From Sanguinoderma infundibulare (taxonomy: Eukaryota; Basidiomycota; Agaricomycetes; Polyporales; Polyporaceae): DNA of 64,000 nucleotides. Made by a program: the position numbers and the translations under genes. Shown here in pieces: positions 34,352-45,926 of this stretch. Each line of letters starts with the position of its first letter. The stretch's first letter is position 1. The stretch lies in assembly GCA_032821775.1 (NCBI GenBank), contig JAVLRN010000004.1:3658001-3722000 (forward strand). Reading direction: 5' to 3'. The notes beneath the pieces are model-generated. The model made no database searches, had not been told where the DNA came from, and saw only the letters and a list, made by a program, of their open reading frames with translations.

Positions 34352-35485
34352 TTAATCGATCTTTTTCGGAAGGATCGGTGCCGCGTCGCGACGGGTGTAC
34401 TTCAAGAACGGCCACATCCGCTGGTACGCTGCGAAGACGTCCGGAGCAGAGAGCGTCGTCCCCTTGTTCTCTCGCAGCCACCTGGTCAACACCGACCAGG
34501 CTTCGCGATCGGCAGACTTCCACCTCCACCCTTCGCCCCGACGCACGGACTTCATCACCTTCGGCAGAGCCTCGCAACGCGCAGCGTCTTCGGACTCTTG
34601 CGGGGCGAAGACGTACCCGAGCTTCAAGGCGGTCATGCACAACCCGTTCGTCAACTCCACGGCATTCTTCAGTCTCCCGTCAAGAAGCGCGCTCTCCAAG
34701 TGCGCCGGGGGCTTGAATATCGGGAACGAGTTCAAGAAGACGTGACCGGACCCTTCGAGGTAGAACAAGACGGGGAGGACGCCAACGAACCGCGGAGCGT
34801 CAGGAGGATCGGAGCGACACTTGGCCCGGTACCTCGCCTCCGTGGCCTGGTGTTGGGCGACGGCCGCCGGGCTCCACAGCGCGTCCGCGAACGGGCTGTC
34901 AGAGAAGTGGGCCTGGCGGCATGCTCGCGACGCGGAACTCGAGCGCGAATTCATCTTTGAGGGACTCGCCGGGAGCGAGCGAGATGACCAACGCGCAGGG
35001 GGAGTGCAAGTCGCGGACGACCCGGGAGAAGTAGATGGAGACCTCGGCGAAGATCGTGAACGTGTACTGGTACACTTCGGTCCACCGTTTGACCGCGGTC
35101 GTGAGCGCCATGGCGCTTGGATATCCGAGCTCCTGCGGCGTTTTCGTGGCAAAGGTTGGGAGTTCGGCCGCCCACGAGCCGCAAAACTTCCTGGGGGGTA
35201 CGCAAGCGAATTCGATTCAGCCACTTCTGGTACGGTATCGATGCAGAGGCAGCGCTGGTGCTGACGCGTGAAAGACATTAGAACGGCTTACTTGTGGTCG
35301 GGCCAGTCATCCCTTTGACACTCCTTGCTGCAGTATTTCCCAACGTGGCAGCCCTTGCATCGTTTCAGCGGCACGTCCGTTTTGTGGCACTGGATGCACC
35401 GTGGGATTTGCGGCGGGCGGGTGACAGTGGTGCTAGGAGCGCTGGGTCGAATTAATGGCAGTCCCCAGGAGGCAGAGTCTCCCAT
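34352..35485 (-). pseudogene. MYND-finger protein, copy 2, frameshifted
   Basis: Exon 1 (35292-35485) encodes a perfect finger: CIQC, CKGC, YCSKECQ, WPDHK, and KKFC after the intron. Exon 2 starts at 35190 and reads well (ELGYPSAMALTTAVKRWTEV, FTIFAEVSIYFS, EFALEFRVASM). Near 34915 it has 8 nt fewer than copy 1, which shifts the frame to a stop. The correct frame resumes as SPFADALWSPAAVAQ and runs to PILPKKID with the stop at 34352-34354. A 36-nt GTCGCG...TGACAG segment spans the break and its removal would restore the frame, but it is shorter than any other intron here. A pseudogene is most likely; a recent lesion or sequencing error cannot be excluded. Confidence 0.7.
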
Positions 35486-36309
35486 TGTGTAGGGACAGTA
35501 GGGGACAGGCTGGGGATGACGAGGGTGGAGAAAGCTGAAGTACGATTTCAAGACCGACTGCGACTGCGACTCGAAGTTTGAGATGTTGGATTGCGGGCCC
35601 TGGCCGACCGACGACCGGTCAGCTATTGATGAGGTTTCGGAAATATTAATGGTCCCCTTTAGTCTCCTAAATAAGTTGTCTCGGAGCGTCGTCAGGGGGC
35701 GCCACCCGGTTCTCACCTTCACCGGAGGCATGGGCCTGTACTTCCGTGCTGGACATTCTGTCGCATTCTGACCACACCGTCATCTTCGCTGCTTTGTATC
35801 CCGTCATCGTTACATGTAGTGATATCGACGTAACAGCCGTGGACCTTCTCAGTTTTGCACCGTCGTCGTAGTTCATTGGTGTAATGCTATTCGGGCCATG
35901 GTATGGAGCGTTCAGAAGGGAAGATGGTGGTCGTTACACTTCACACAAGTTCGAGGGGCGACGCGTGACTCACTCTCAAGTCTTTTCCCCGATAAAGTCG
36001 GACTTAGAAAGACGCGCAATGGACACACGACATTGTGGCTATCTGTCACTGAAGACTTTATGCACGAATTTTGACCAGGAGGACACACGTAATACATTGG
36101 CAATGTCACAAGAACACCGAGTGAATCAATGCTAGCAGTACAGTAGTACTGGTCGGGTCGAAGTACGACTCACCAAACCCGAGGTTCAATTACAGGAAAT
36201 TGGAATGTGGTGTAGCCCATGAAAAAGGAAAAGTCAGACTGAAGTCGATGGATGAAGGTCTGCTGGTGCAATCAATCCGCAAGACGCGCAGGAGGCATGG
36301 TACTTGCCA
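35486..36309. other. Intergenic region
   Basis: The region lies between the MYND copy 2 start and the stop of the membrane-protein gene. No supported gene was seen on either strand. Confidence 0.4.
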
Positions 36310-38027
36310 TCAGACAGCCAACCCGTGGACGACATAGGACCATGCCGCCTCCACGAACGACTCGCGGCAGCCCGAAAGCGCACCGCTCACGTCCACGACG
36401 TCGTCACGGAGGTCGACCTCATCGAGCTCGCCATAGTCGGAGCCCGCGTTCGAGTCCTCGCCGTCGCTCTCGCTCGACCCGTCGTCGGACTCCAAGTACG
36501 CGCTCAGGAAGGCGTCCAGGAAATCCTCCTCGCTCTCGTCCTCGAGCTCGGGGTGCTTGCCCGTCTGCGCGTCCGTGTCCTCGTCCCCGTCGCACGCAGA
36601 GCGAAAGCTGGCGGTAGAGGACGTGGAAGCGGTGGAGTCGCGCGAGGAGGAAGAAAAAGAGGAGGAGGAGCTGCTGGCGGTCGCGTAGTCCGTGTCCGCA
36701 GCGAGAGCCTCGAGGAGGAGGTCGATGAGGCTCGAGGTCGTACTCGACGACACCGTGAGCCTGATCGGAAGGATGAGAGCATCCGAGTCCGAGTCCTCCG
36801 CGGTTGGGTGGGGCGGATCGGATTGCTTGACCGCGATGCGACGGCGTTCGTTGATGACTTCGCCGTTGTTGCCGGTGACGCTGGCCCCAGCGATGACGCC
36901 GACTGGACCTTGCAGAGAAAGATGGGGTTCGTCGACATCAGTGTGGGTGCTGTCGGTCTGCTTCGCCTCCCTCTCCTCTGTCGTCGTAGTCCCGAAGCTC
37001 GGGGAAATGCTACGCAACACCGCTTTCCCTTTGATCAGGGCGCGCGGGGGAGGTGCGAGAACGAATCGCTCCCCCGACACGTTCGACACGTGCGCGGGAA
37101 TTTCGACCATACTCTCGCTCCCGCCCCACGTGCCATAGGACGGCGGGGGAACGTTGAGGTAGTCGAACGAGGAGACTCCCGCCCTCGGGAAGGTAGGGAA
37201 GTAGAATGTCGCGGGAGATGTGGTAGCGGGGCTCAGCATGAGGCTTGAGCCCGAGAATGAGGCGCAGATAGAAGTAGAGGACGCGGTGGAGACTGAGGAG
37301 ACCGTCGACGAGGAAGACATTAAGCCAGGGTTAGATGGCGTCGGCTCCACAGAGTCGTCCCAGCACTGAACGACGATCTCGGGGATCTGGAACGTCGGCG
37401 GAGGAGGAGCTTGCTGGGAAGGGACAGGAGAGGACTTGGCCGCGTTCGCAGCCCCCGTTGCTGTCGATCCTAACGCAGTGCGCTCTCTAGCCTTGGCCAC
37501 CTCTTCGATAAATCTGGTGGCCGTGACGACTGTCGGCGGGTCTGGCTGAATTGTACGCTTGATGAGCGCGCGAGGAAGGCGCAAGAAAGAAGTAATCGGA
37601 CACTCACGACGACGCGCTTCTTCCACAACACGAAGTTCACGATCTTCTTCCAGATCGATTCCTTCGGCCTGTACCAGGGCAGGAGGGCCAGCTCCGCCAT
37701 CGAGTCGCTATCGTACAGCACCCGGTGTCGCCAGCGCAAGAATCGCCGGAAAGGCAAAGTAAGTAGCCCAGTGATTGGTTTACAACCCCGGTCAGCCCGG
37801 CAAGTAGTGTCGCCTGTCTCGAGGTCAAAGTAAGTCACGCGGCCAGTGAGGCTGACGCGGGTCCCAGAGGAGACAGCAAGCTGGCGGTTGCGGTACGTGA
37901 AAATCACGGCAGCACCCCCGAGGAAGAGGGCAACTGCGAGCGCGAAGATCACGAAGACCATCAGCTTCATGTACGTGGGCGTAGCCGAGGCCGATTCCGG
38001 GAGCGTCGCAACGGCGATGGGGGCCAT
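36310..38027 (-). CDS. Single-pass membrane protein, Ser-rich, unknown function
   Basis: Two exons, 37608-38027 and 36310-37557 (minus), join in phase across a 50-nt GTGAGT...ATCAAG intron and give 555 aa. One hydrophobic segment at about residues 22-45 (VFVIFALAVALFLGGAAVIF) is followed by a positive YRNR, suggesting an N-out, C-in protein. The C-terminal 400 residues are low complexity. They have Pro-rich parts, long Ser tracts (TASSSSSSFSSSSRDS) and an acidic end (ELEDESEEDFLDAF, DDGSSESDGED). No enzyme motif is seen. Similar one-helix, disordered-tail proteins occur in mushrooms without known function. The antisense frames are arginine-rich shadows. Confidence 0.75.
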
Positions 38028-39030
38028 GTCGGCAGTCGAAATTGAACGTTAGCCTTGAGGATGCGACGACGTGCAAGGCGACAAGGAGTGAATGGACTGC
38101 GCAACTGGAAGGTGTTCCACCTGAGGACCTGGACAAGGAAGACAGAGCGAGGAGGCAAGAGCAGCCCGCGTTCGTCTAATGTACGGTGCTATTGCAACGT
38201 CAGCCGTGTCAGCCTCGATGGCAGCCCCAGGCCAGAACCCAATACCACCTTGCAGACATTCTGTTTGCACTCTAACGATCCGCCTCGCGCTTCGGCACAA
38301 GGCGGACGCGTCGGCAACTATGCATACAATCCACAGAAGAGTTAATCTTGGTTCCACTTAATGGCGACGTGAAGCGGAGTAACACACCTTCATGACTTAT
38401 GATCGCACTGGTGACGATGCGACTCCTCAAGCTTCAAGTCTGGCCTCCCAGAAGACGTGCCAGTCCATGCGATCGTGTCCTGCTATATGACTGCACACAC
38501 CAATGCGCATGTCCGAGTCCGTGGCGACCTCGGATGAATCGATGCAGTTGTCGGAGGTGGCCGCGGGCGCTCCCCGGATGCTCTGATCCGACTTTGACTC
38601 GTCCAGTCTGGAGGCGCCCGTAGAGCTCGGCTGTTCGCTAACTTCGCCCACGGGCCCGGGCCACCACAAGTATTACGATGAGAGGTACCCCATCTAGACA
38701 AAACACGCCACCCTCTGTGTGTGCAATCTTATATCTCCATACAGGCTCTCGAGAACGGTTACCAGGGTTCCTCGTTCCCCATGCACGTCCAAGTTCGCCG
38801 TCTGCCAATTTAGAGACTCTGCCTCGAGTCGCCATGATGTCTCAAATCACGAGAGAGTCCGAGCCGGTGATTGGATACTCAAGACTGTACTGTATATACT
38901 ACTTACACTACGCCCTACCGGCTGGCAGGACGAGCGGTATCGTAAAAGAAGAACGAAATGCAAGTAGCGTGTGGACACGGTATGGTTTCAACTGCTATCT
39001 ATGCCAGGCGACGGATCCACCGCTCGCAAG
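38028..39030. other. Intergenic region
   Basis: Upstream of the membrane-protein gene and downstream of MYND copy 3. No supported gene. Confidence 0.4.
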
Positions 39031-40211
39031 CTAATCGATCTTTTTCGGAAGGATCGGCGCCTGCTCGCGCCGGGTGTCCTTCAAGAACGGCCACATCCGG
39101 TGGTACGCTGCGAAGACGTCTGGAGCAGACACCCTCGTCGACGTCTTCTCTCGCAAGAGCCTCGTCATCGCCCGCCACGCCTCCCGATCCACAGGCGTCC
39201 ACCGCCACCCTCGTTCGCCCCTCCGCACGGACTTCATGACCTTCGGCAGGACCTCCCAACGCGCGCGACCTTCCGACTCTTGTGGGGCAAACGCGAGCCC
39301 GCTGCCCAAGGCGTTCATGCACACCCCCATGATCAGCCTCACCGCGTTCTCCAACGCCCGCTTCTCCCCGCGCGGCGTGTCCGACTCGAAGCGCGCCGGG
39401 GGCTTGAAGATGGGGTATTCCTCCTGGAAGAAGATCCCGGTCCCCTTCAGATAGAAGGCGACGGGAAGGATGCCGACGAATCGCGGCGCGTCGGGGGGAT
39501 CAGCACTGCGCTTTGCCCGGTAGGCCTCCACCTCGGCCGCGCGATGCGCGACCGCCTCCGGGTTCCACAGGGCGTCTGCGTACGGACTGGGGGGGAGGTT
39601 CTCCTTGGGCGCGAGCATGACGTCCCCGACGCGGAACTCGAGCGCGAATCCGTCCCTGGAGGATGTGCCGGGTCCGAGGGTGACGAACATCGCGCAGGGG
39701 GAGTCCAGGGACCGGATGATACTCGAAAAGTAAATCGTGACCTCGGCGAAGATCGTGAACGTGTACCGGTGCACAGCCATCCACTGTTGGACCGCTGTCC
39801 GGAGCGCGACGGTCGTCGGGTAACCGTGATCTTGTGGGGTAACCGTCACGCCCGGATGCTCCCTGTCTGCGCTGCCGGACCCGGCCTTACACAATTTCCT
39901 GGACGACAAGGACAACAGAGGCAGCACGGCGTGATTCAGCACTGGCATGACGGTGGAGAAATCGACGCGGAGATAGTCCCGGTCTGAACGCACTGGACGT
40001 GTTGAGATGATTTGAATGGGACTTACTTGTGTGCTGGCCAGGAGGCTCTTTGGCACTCCGTGCTGCAGTATTTCGTATGGTAGCAGCCTTTGCATCGTTT
40101 CAAGGGCACGCCTGTCTTGCCGCAATGGATGCATTGTGGGTCTAGCGGCGAACCCGTGACTATCGTGCTACCTCCAGTCGATGGCGGCCTTGGGGTACCG
40201 GTGTCTGCCAT
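39031..40211 (-). CDS. MYND-finger protein, copy 3 (intact)
   Basis: Exons 40027-40211 and 39031-39898 (minus) give 350 aa. The zinc ligands are C27, C30, C40, C43, C49, C53, H61 and C65, an exact MYND pattern. The intron splits the finger between H61 and C65 (CAC AA|GTAAGT). The long C-terminal region is shared by the whole local family: GYPTTVALRTAVQQW, YTFTIFAEVTIYFS, ADPPDAPRFVGILPVAFYL, LPKVMKSVRRG, SAPDVFAAYHRMWPFLKDTRR. The MYND finger is a protein-protein module; the C-terminal region has no known activity. This is the best reference for the family here. Confidence 0.9.
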
Positions 40212-40768
40212 TGCTCAGAGATTGGAGGGGTAACGAGAGTCGAGATAGCTGACGTAGTCTCAAGGTCAGCAGGAGGCGAGTAGTCCTGCCAGTCCTGGCT
40301 TTAAAAATGCTAACGTTTGGCAGTGTTTGGGTGTGCGATCGGTGACCCGATCCTCGGAGCCGTACGACAGGGTCTAACGTTAAGTACAAGGGTAAAGACG
40401 TGGGCAGAGGGTATACTTACTTAGCGCATAAGCAGCACCTCGGGTATCTGGCGGAAAACACTTGCATCAGGGGGAGCAGACTTGCATCAGCGCGCAGACG
40501 CGCGCGCGGTTACCAAGCTGCAAAACCAACACTTTAACCTTTCCCTTCTCGCCACCTGTAAAGGACGAATGGCTCATTAGTATCACTGGATTCCGCTTAC
40601 ACAATATGCAATTTAACGGCAGGCAAAGCTAGCAAGGGGATCCAGAGGGAACGAAAATGAGGGAAGGGGAACGGACGGATGGAGCCTGCTGCCTGGCACG
40701 CGGGCTGCCCATTGCAACGGGAGTGCAGACTCTACGGTGCTATTTTGGTGTCCAAGCAATATACTCAC

Positions 40769-42583
40769 CTACGGCCTGTCGACAGTAATGCCGAGTCGAA
40801 CCTCCGAATCCGTCGGGATGGACAGCGTAGACTGCCTCGATGGGACCTGCATGCCCTTCTCCTGCAGCAACTCTCGGAATGATCGAACGTCATCCTCTCG
40901 TCTGTAGCATCCCCCCCACACACACACACGAGTCAGCAAGTGGACGTATCTAGGGCGAAGCGACCGGCCACGTACGTGATCAGCCCGCGTTCGATCTGGC
41001 TCTCGGTGAGCTCGCGCAGGTACGGCAGCAACATCCCGCTGTACTTGTCCGTCGCTTTGTACTGAATTCGCAGTCGTCAATGTTTGCTGCCCTCCGAGAA
41101 CCAACGGGGTACGTCTACTTTGGAACACTGAACACTCCTCACCTTCAGGAGCGCCGGGTCCGATTGCGTGAGCACTTTGTCCAGCAGGGCGGGGACGAGC
41201 GGGCTGTCTGCAAAGTCTTCGAACCTCCGCATGATCGGATGCCTACGAGTCTCTCTCCCCTCAGCATACATCGTGAAGGTTTGTGAGTCTCGACTCTCGG
41301 CACTCACACCCCGAAGGCGATCGCGTTCGTCCGAGGGAGTTTGCGGAACGTCTGGTGATCGATGCGGAACCAGAGGTCTTTCGGGTGGATGCTTGGGTCC
41401 GGAGGAGCACTCGCAATGTGGTCTGTGGATATCATGGCGGTCAAGGTTCAAGGTCAAGACCCTTGAATCCACGTCGGCATGCATATAAGCAACGTACGCC
41501 GAAAAAGGTTCCGGTCGTCGACGACCTCCCAACTCGACCGCTCGAAGGGCTGGTCCGGCTTGAAGCGCTTGAGTGTTCGCTCGACGCTCGTCAGCAGCTT
41601 CTCGTTGAAGTGCGGCACACGCGCGTGCAGGGTGCGCAGCGGCTTGTTGATGACTTCGGATAAGAAGTACGATCCTACCAAACGCGCAACAGGGTTTTTA
41701 GTGTGAAAGCGACCGACCCCGTGAGGACAGGAAGAGTGGACGCCGGCACTCACCGGGAAAGACGATGAGACCGCCGACGTTGTATATCTGTCCGTCTTCG
41801 CGCTCCCGAACCATGACAAAGTCATCTTGCACCAGACTGTATGCGGGGTCGACTTGTTGTGCGGGACGGTCGTGTGGACTGGACATATACGTACCGAGAG
41901 ACCACGAGGAGCGCGTCGGTGCCCTTCTTACCACCGAGGGAGAGGTGGCGCTCCCCCGTAACGAGGTTGACAATGCCGTCAGGGTCTTGGCGCTTGAACA
42001 GAGTGGGGTACCGCTTCGGAAGGTAGTCCACCAACTCTAGTAGCAGTTCATTGCACGCTTCGTCGTTGTCGGGCATGGAGTCGATCACCACCTTGCCTGC
42101 AAACAGAGTGGGCATCTTGATCAGTGAGATCACAGGCTGACCGTATGCGACCGATTACTGTACCTTGCTCACGGATGACTCTTGCCTTCTCGTCGAGGTA
42201 CCACTTGTACTCCTTGTCGATCTCTATCCAATGGTTGACGTGCATAGGCTGATGGGCCATAGTCTGCGAAGGGGTCCCGTTCGCCAGCGTGCTTTGTGTG
42301 GATGAACGCAAACACTTGCCTGGAAGTATGGATGGCGCGCCGTCTTGTTAGCATACAAGAAGTTGCGCGCCGTAGCCGTCTCAATGTCGAAGTCAACGAG
42401 CGGATCGGGATCGGGAAGTGATGCTCCTGGCACATATGGCTCGTCTGCTCCCTTCAGGCTCTCGCCGTTTCCAAATGTACGGCCATCCCTCTTCGCGCGA
42501 GACTTGGCCCAAGCACGAACAGATATAACAGTAGCCGCGAGAATGAGAACAGTAGCAAGGAAGATATCCAAGTCACCTAGCAT
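40769..42583 (-). CDS. DUF3445 protein (heme-dependent oxidative N-demethylase-like)
   Basis: Nine exons (minus): 40769-40901, 40976-41061, 41143-41242, 41308-41422, 41498-41674, 41754-41836, 41895-42096, 42164-42263 and 42320-42583, giving 419 aa with every phase matching. A membrane anchor occupies about residues 5-22 (DIFLATVLILAATVISV). The body contains MPDNDEACNELLLELVDYLP, RYPTLFKRQDPDGIVNLVTG, RTLHARVPHFNEKLL and LWFRIDHQTFRKLPRTNAIA (292-311), then FGVHPI. This matches my knowledge of DUF3445 (PF11927) proteins, whose bacterial relatives oxidatively demethylate amines with heme. The fungal substrate is unknown. The first intron uses a GC donor (CAG|GCAAGT). It lies between two MYND genes. 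Confidence 0.85.
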
Positions 42584-43725
42584 AGTGGGAAGCGAGGTTT
42601 TGGGTGGTGACGTTGAGCGCATATATACCGTTCGATGATTAGATTCCGAAATGCGGCGTCGTCTACGGACAATCGCCCAGCATGAGAGAAAGGGATCCAA
42701 GAATTGAAGTGTACCCTAGTTACGTACCATTTAACACCCCAAAGTCGCGTGTCTTCGGACATTCTCTCAGGCGATGTCAAGCCCATGCACGCAACCGAGC
42801 ACAGGACTCGACGGCTCTCAGAGTCACCGCCGAGTCCCCAGAGATTCTGATAGCAAGTGGTGAATCGTTAGTTGAAGTTGTACCGTGAATATTGGGATCG
42901 GCAGACACTCACCCATCCCATAACTGAGCACAATATATATACGCTTCAATAAATAGAAACTTCGTAGATTGACACTCCTGCAAGTTGAGGGGATATGGCT
43001 GAATTATGTGGGCGTCGTCCGAGTCTGACAGCGAGTGCGAGGATGATATCAGAGGACAGATAACGGGTCCGACGGTATGGCGCACCGTACGTGTCTCGGA
43101 GCAGTGCGAAGGCCTTCGAAGCGTCCTGCCGCGCTGTGCAAGCGTCCGTCAGAGAAAGCGGAGAATGAAGCCGGCAGACGTACGTATGGTACGGCGATGT
43201 TGAAGACCAATACGCCGACAGGAGATGCGACGGGATGTAATGATGATGGGAGGTGCGAAGACAGAGCGGCGTGCGAGGAAGGGGAACGGTTGGAGAAGAT
43301 GATGGCAACAAAGAACAGGCTTACCTTGTCGATCGGCCTCAGGCCGTCGCACCGTGGGGCATCTAGGATGGTGGGAGTGGGAGGAAAGCTTGCAACTTTG
43401 CCCCGAACGACCGGCACGATGAAGAGACAGGCGAGGGAACTGGAGAGTCGCGGACACGATGAGACGAACGTGAGCTCTCATGAGCCCGGGAGAGAAAAGG
43501 TGAGATGATTGTCTAACCATGTGTAGCGACTGCGCTCTGCGAAGCGAGCCGAAGACGTTGTATGTACTTTACTAAATCATAACAAGGACGAGTGGTAACG
43601 TAAAGAGCTCAATGCACATGTAAAGTATCACTTCCTATACTAACTTTGTTCTGCAGGTCCAGATCGATAACTCGACAAACCCTTGAATAATACACAGACA
43701 ACTGCAAACCGTGACATTGCGCATC
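42584..43725. other. Intergenic region
   Basis: Frames on both strands at 43.0-43.5 kb overlap each other and show no recognisable motif. I cannot support a gene. Confidence 0.35.
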
Positions 43726-44878
43726 CTACTCTTCGTAGTCGACCTTTTTCGCGAGGACCGGCGCCTGGTCGCGCCGCGTGTCCTTCGAGGACGGCCACAT
43801 CTGCTGGTAAGCGGCGAAGACGTCCGGGGCAGAGAGTGTCATCCCCCGCATCTCGCGCAACATCCTCGACAGTGCCGGCCAGCCTTCGCGATCGGCAGGC
43901 TTCCACCTCCACTCCCTGCCCCGGCGCACGGACTTGAAGAGCTTGGGCAGGACTTGCCTGCGCGCGTCGTCCTCGAATGCCTGGGGGGCGAAAGCGAACC
44001 CGAGGGCCACGGCATCGAAGCACAATGCCGTCATCATCTCCACGGTCTTCTCCAGACTCCGCAGATGCGCGCCCTGCAAGTGGGCCGGGGGCGCGAAGAT
44101 GGGGTACGATTCCCCGAAGACGACGTTCGTCCTATCCACATAGAACGCGACGGGGAGGATACCGAGGAACCGCGGCGCGTCAGGAGGATCAGCGCTGCAC
44201 TTCGCCCGGTACTGCGCTTCCTGGGCCTGGCGGTCCGCGATCGCCCCCGGGGTCCATAGCAACTGCACGATCTCATGTGAGGAGAAAGCCTGCTTGGTGC
44301 CTAGCACCGCTTGCGGGACGCGGAACTCGGCCGCGAATTCGTCCTTAGGGGACGCGCAGGGTTCGAGCTTGAGGAACAACGCGCAAGAGTCCACGTATCT
44401 GGGGTGAATTGCCGTGGAGAAGTACACGGAGACTTCGGCCCATAGGGTGAATGTGTATTGGTGCACCTGCATCCAGCGTTCGACGGCGCTCCTGAATGCA
44501 ACGATTGTCGGATACCCCAGTTCCTGTGGCATGAAAAGGAAGTCCTGCGAGACTACGTAACCGTGGCGACACAATGTCCTAGATGGAAGTGATGACAGAG
44601 GGAGCAAGGTTCGATTCAGCAAGGAGATAGTGGGTTGACACCCGGCATGGCGACACGGAGAGGATTCGGGTGCTAGTGCACCCAACGATTTGATCGGAAA
44701 GTACTCACTTGTGTTCTGGCCAGGTAGCCGTTTGGCATTGTTTGCTGCAGTATGTCGTGTGGTCGCAGCCCTTGCATCGTTTCAGCTCTACGTTCGTTTT
44801 CCGGCAGTGGCTGCATTGCGGGACTTGTGGCGCGCCTGTGACGGTAGTCGGAAGTGTCGGGGTGCCAGTGTCTTTCAT
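43726..44878 (-). CDS. MYND-finger protein, copy 4 (intact)
   Basis: Exons 44709-44878 and 43726-44578 (minus) give 340 aa. The finger ligands are C22, C25, C35, C38, C44, C48, H56 and C60. The intron falls at the same codon as in copy 3 (CAC AA|GTGAGT). The C-terminal region is clearly paralogous (ELGYPTIVAFRSAVERW, YTFTLWAEVSVYFS, ADPPDAPRFLGILPVAFYV, LSAPDVFAAYQQMWPSSKD) but more diverged than copy 2 is from copy 1. The function is unknown beyond a likely protein-binding finger. Confidence 0.9.
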
Positions 44879-45926
44879 CGTCGAAAGGCGTAATGGGATA
44901 AAGAGCGTCGCCAAGATATCTGAGGAAGACAAGGAGTGCTTACTTGGTGGACCGTGCTGCGTTGAATTTGAACCAACGTTTGGCAGTGTTTTGGAGAGCA
45001 TTCCCGATCGTCACAACCTGAATCGCACATCCCGGAACGCGCCGCTTGGACCAACGTGACTCGGGAGAGACAGGCTGAGCGTGTTGTCGTCAGTCGAAAG
45101 AGGCCGAAAGTCGAGAAGCGCTGGAAGCATGAGGAAGTGATTGCGTCGTATCTCGAACTCGTCTCCCCAGAAGTGCTACTATACACCGGCTGAGAGGCAT
45201 AGGATGAAGATACACAGTGAGACAGGGCATATGACGAAGATGAGTGCAAGCGAGGGCTATATTCAGAGACAAGAGACAGAAGAGGTCAGAAGAGGTCAAT
45301 CCAAGACACGCGCCGGCGTGAGTTCCTCAAGCGGTACAGCTCTTTGCATAATTAATGCCCGACCAGCTCCGACTGACATCCTGACGCACATCGTTCGCGG
45401 TACCCGCTAACCTGGAGAGCCTTGCCATGATCTTGAACATCGGTGAGCAGGTTCGAGAGGGAAATAGATGCTCAAGACTATACAGTGTATACGATAACGT
45501 ATGGACGAGTCCCGAATCTGTTAACATCTCTCGACAGAGTACACATCCGGTGGTACACCGCGAAGACGTCCGGAGCAGAGACCATCGTCAGGTTCTTCTC
45601 TCGCAGGAACTTCGACATCGCTGGCCAGGCTTCAGTACTGAGAGGCGGTGAAGACGTCGATTCTCGGTGTATCGGGATTTGATCTAAGTGAGTTTGTTCT
45701 TGCGTGCATTTGGTCCGGTGCCAGTCAAACGCGCGCTTGTACCGTGTACCATCTGCGCTTATTAGTAACTGCCGGCATGCGCATTGCGGACTCTTATCGA
45801 TCTTATCCACATACCCCCACCTCGCCTCCCACCACATCTCGCCCACCTCGCTCTCCCCGCCCTACCCCTCGTCTCAGACCGATCCCAACCCACCCGAGCT
45901 TTCCTGGCGTCTTCCCCGCATCCATC
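44879..45926. other. Intergenic region with a MYND C-terminal relic
   Basis: On the minus strand, at about 45535-45640, the peptide AWPAMSKFLREKNLTM then VSAPDVFAVYHRM is legible. It matches the C-terminal part of the MYND family (SAPDVFAAY). It is about 100 bp of an otherwise lost copy, so a seventh MYND fragment. The remainder is the promoter side of two divergent genes. Confidence 0.6.

Noticed and set aside
36252..37248. Long + strand frames opposite the membrane-protein gene
   Set aside because: They are arginine/glycine-rich mirror frames of the Ser/Asp-rich minus-strand gene, which has a clean two-exon model and a membrane segment.
43049..43520. Overlapping frames of 120-143 codons on both strands
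   Set aside because: Neither strand shows a recognisable domain, and they overlap each other; probably chance in GC-rich DNA.
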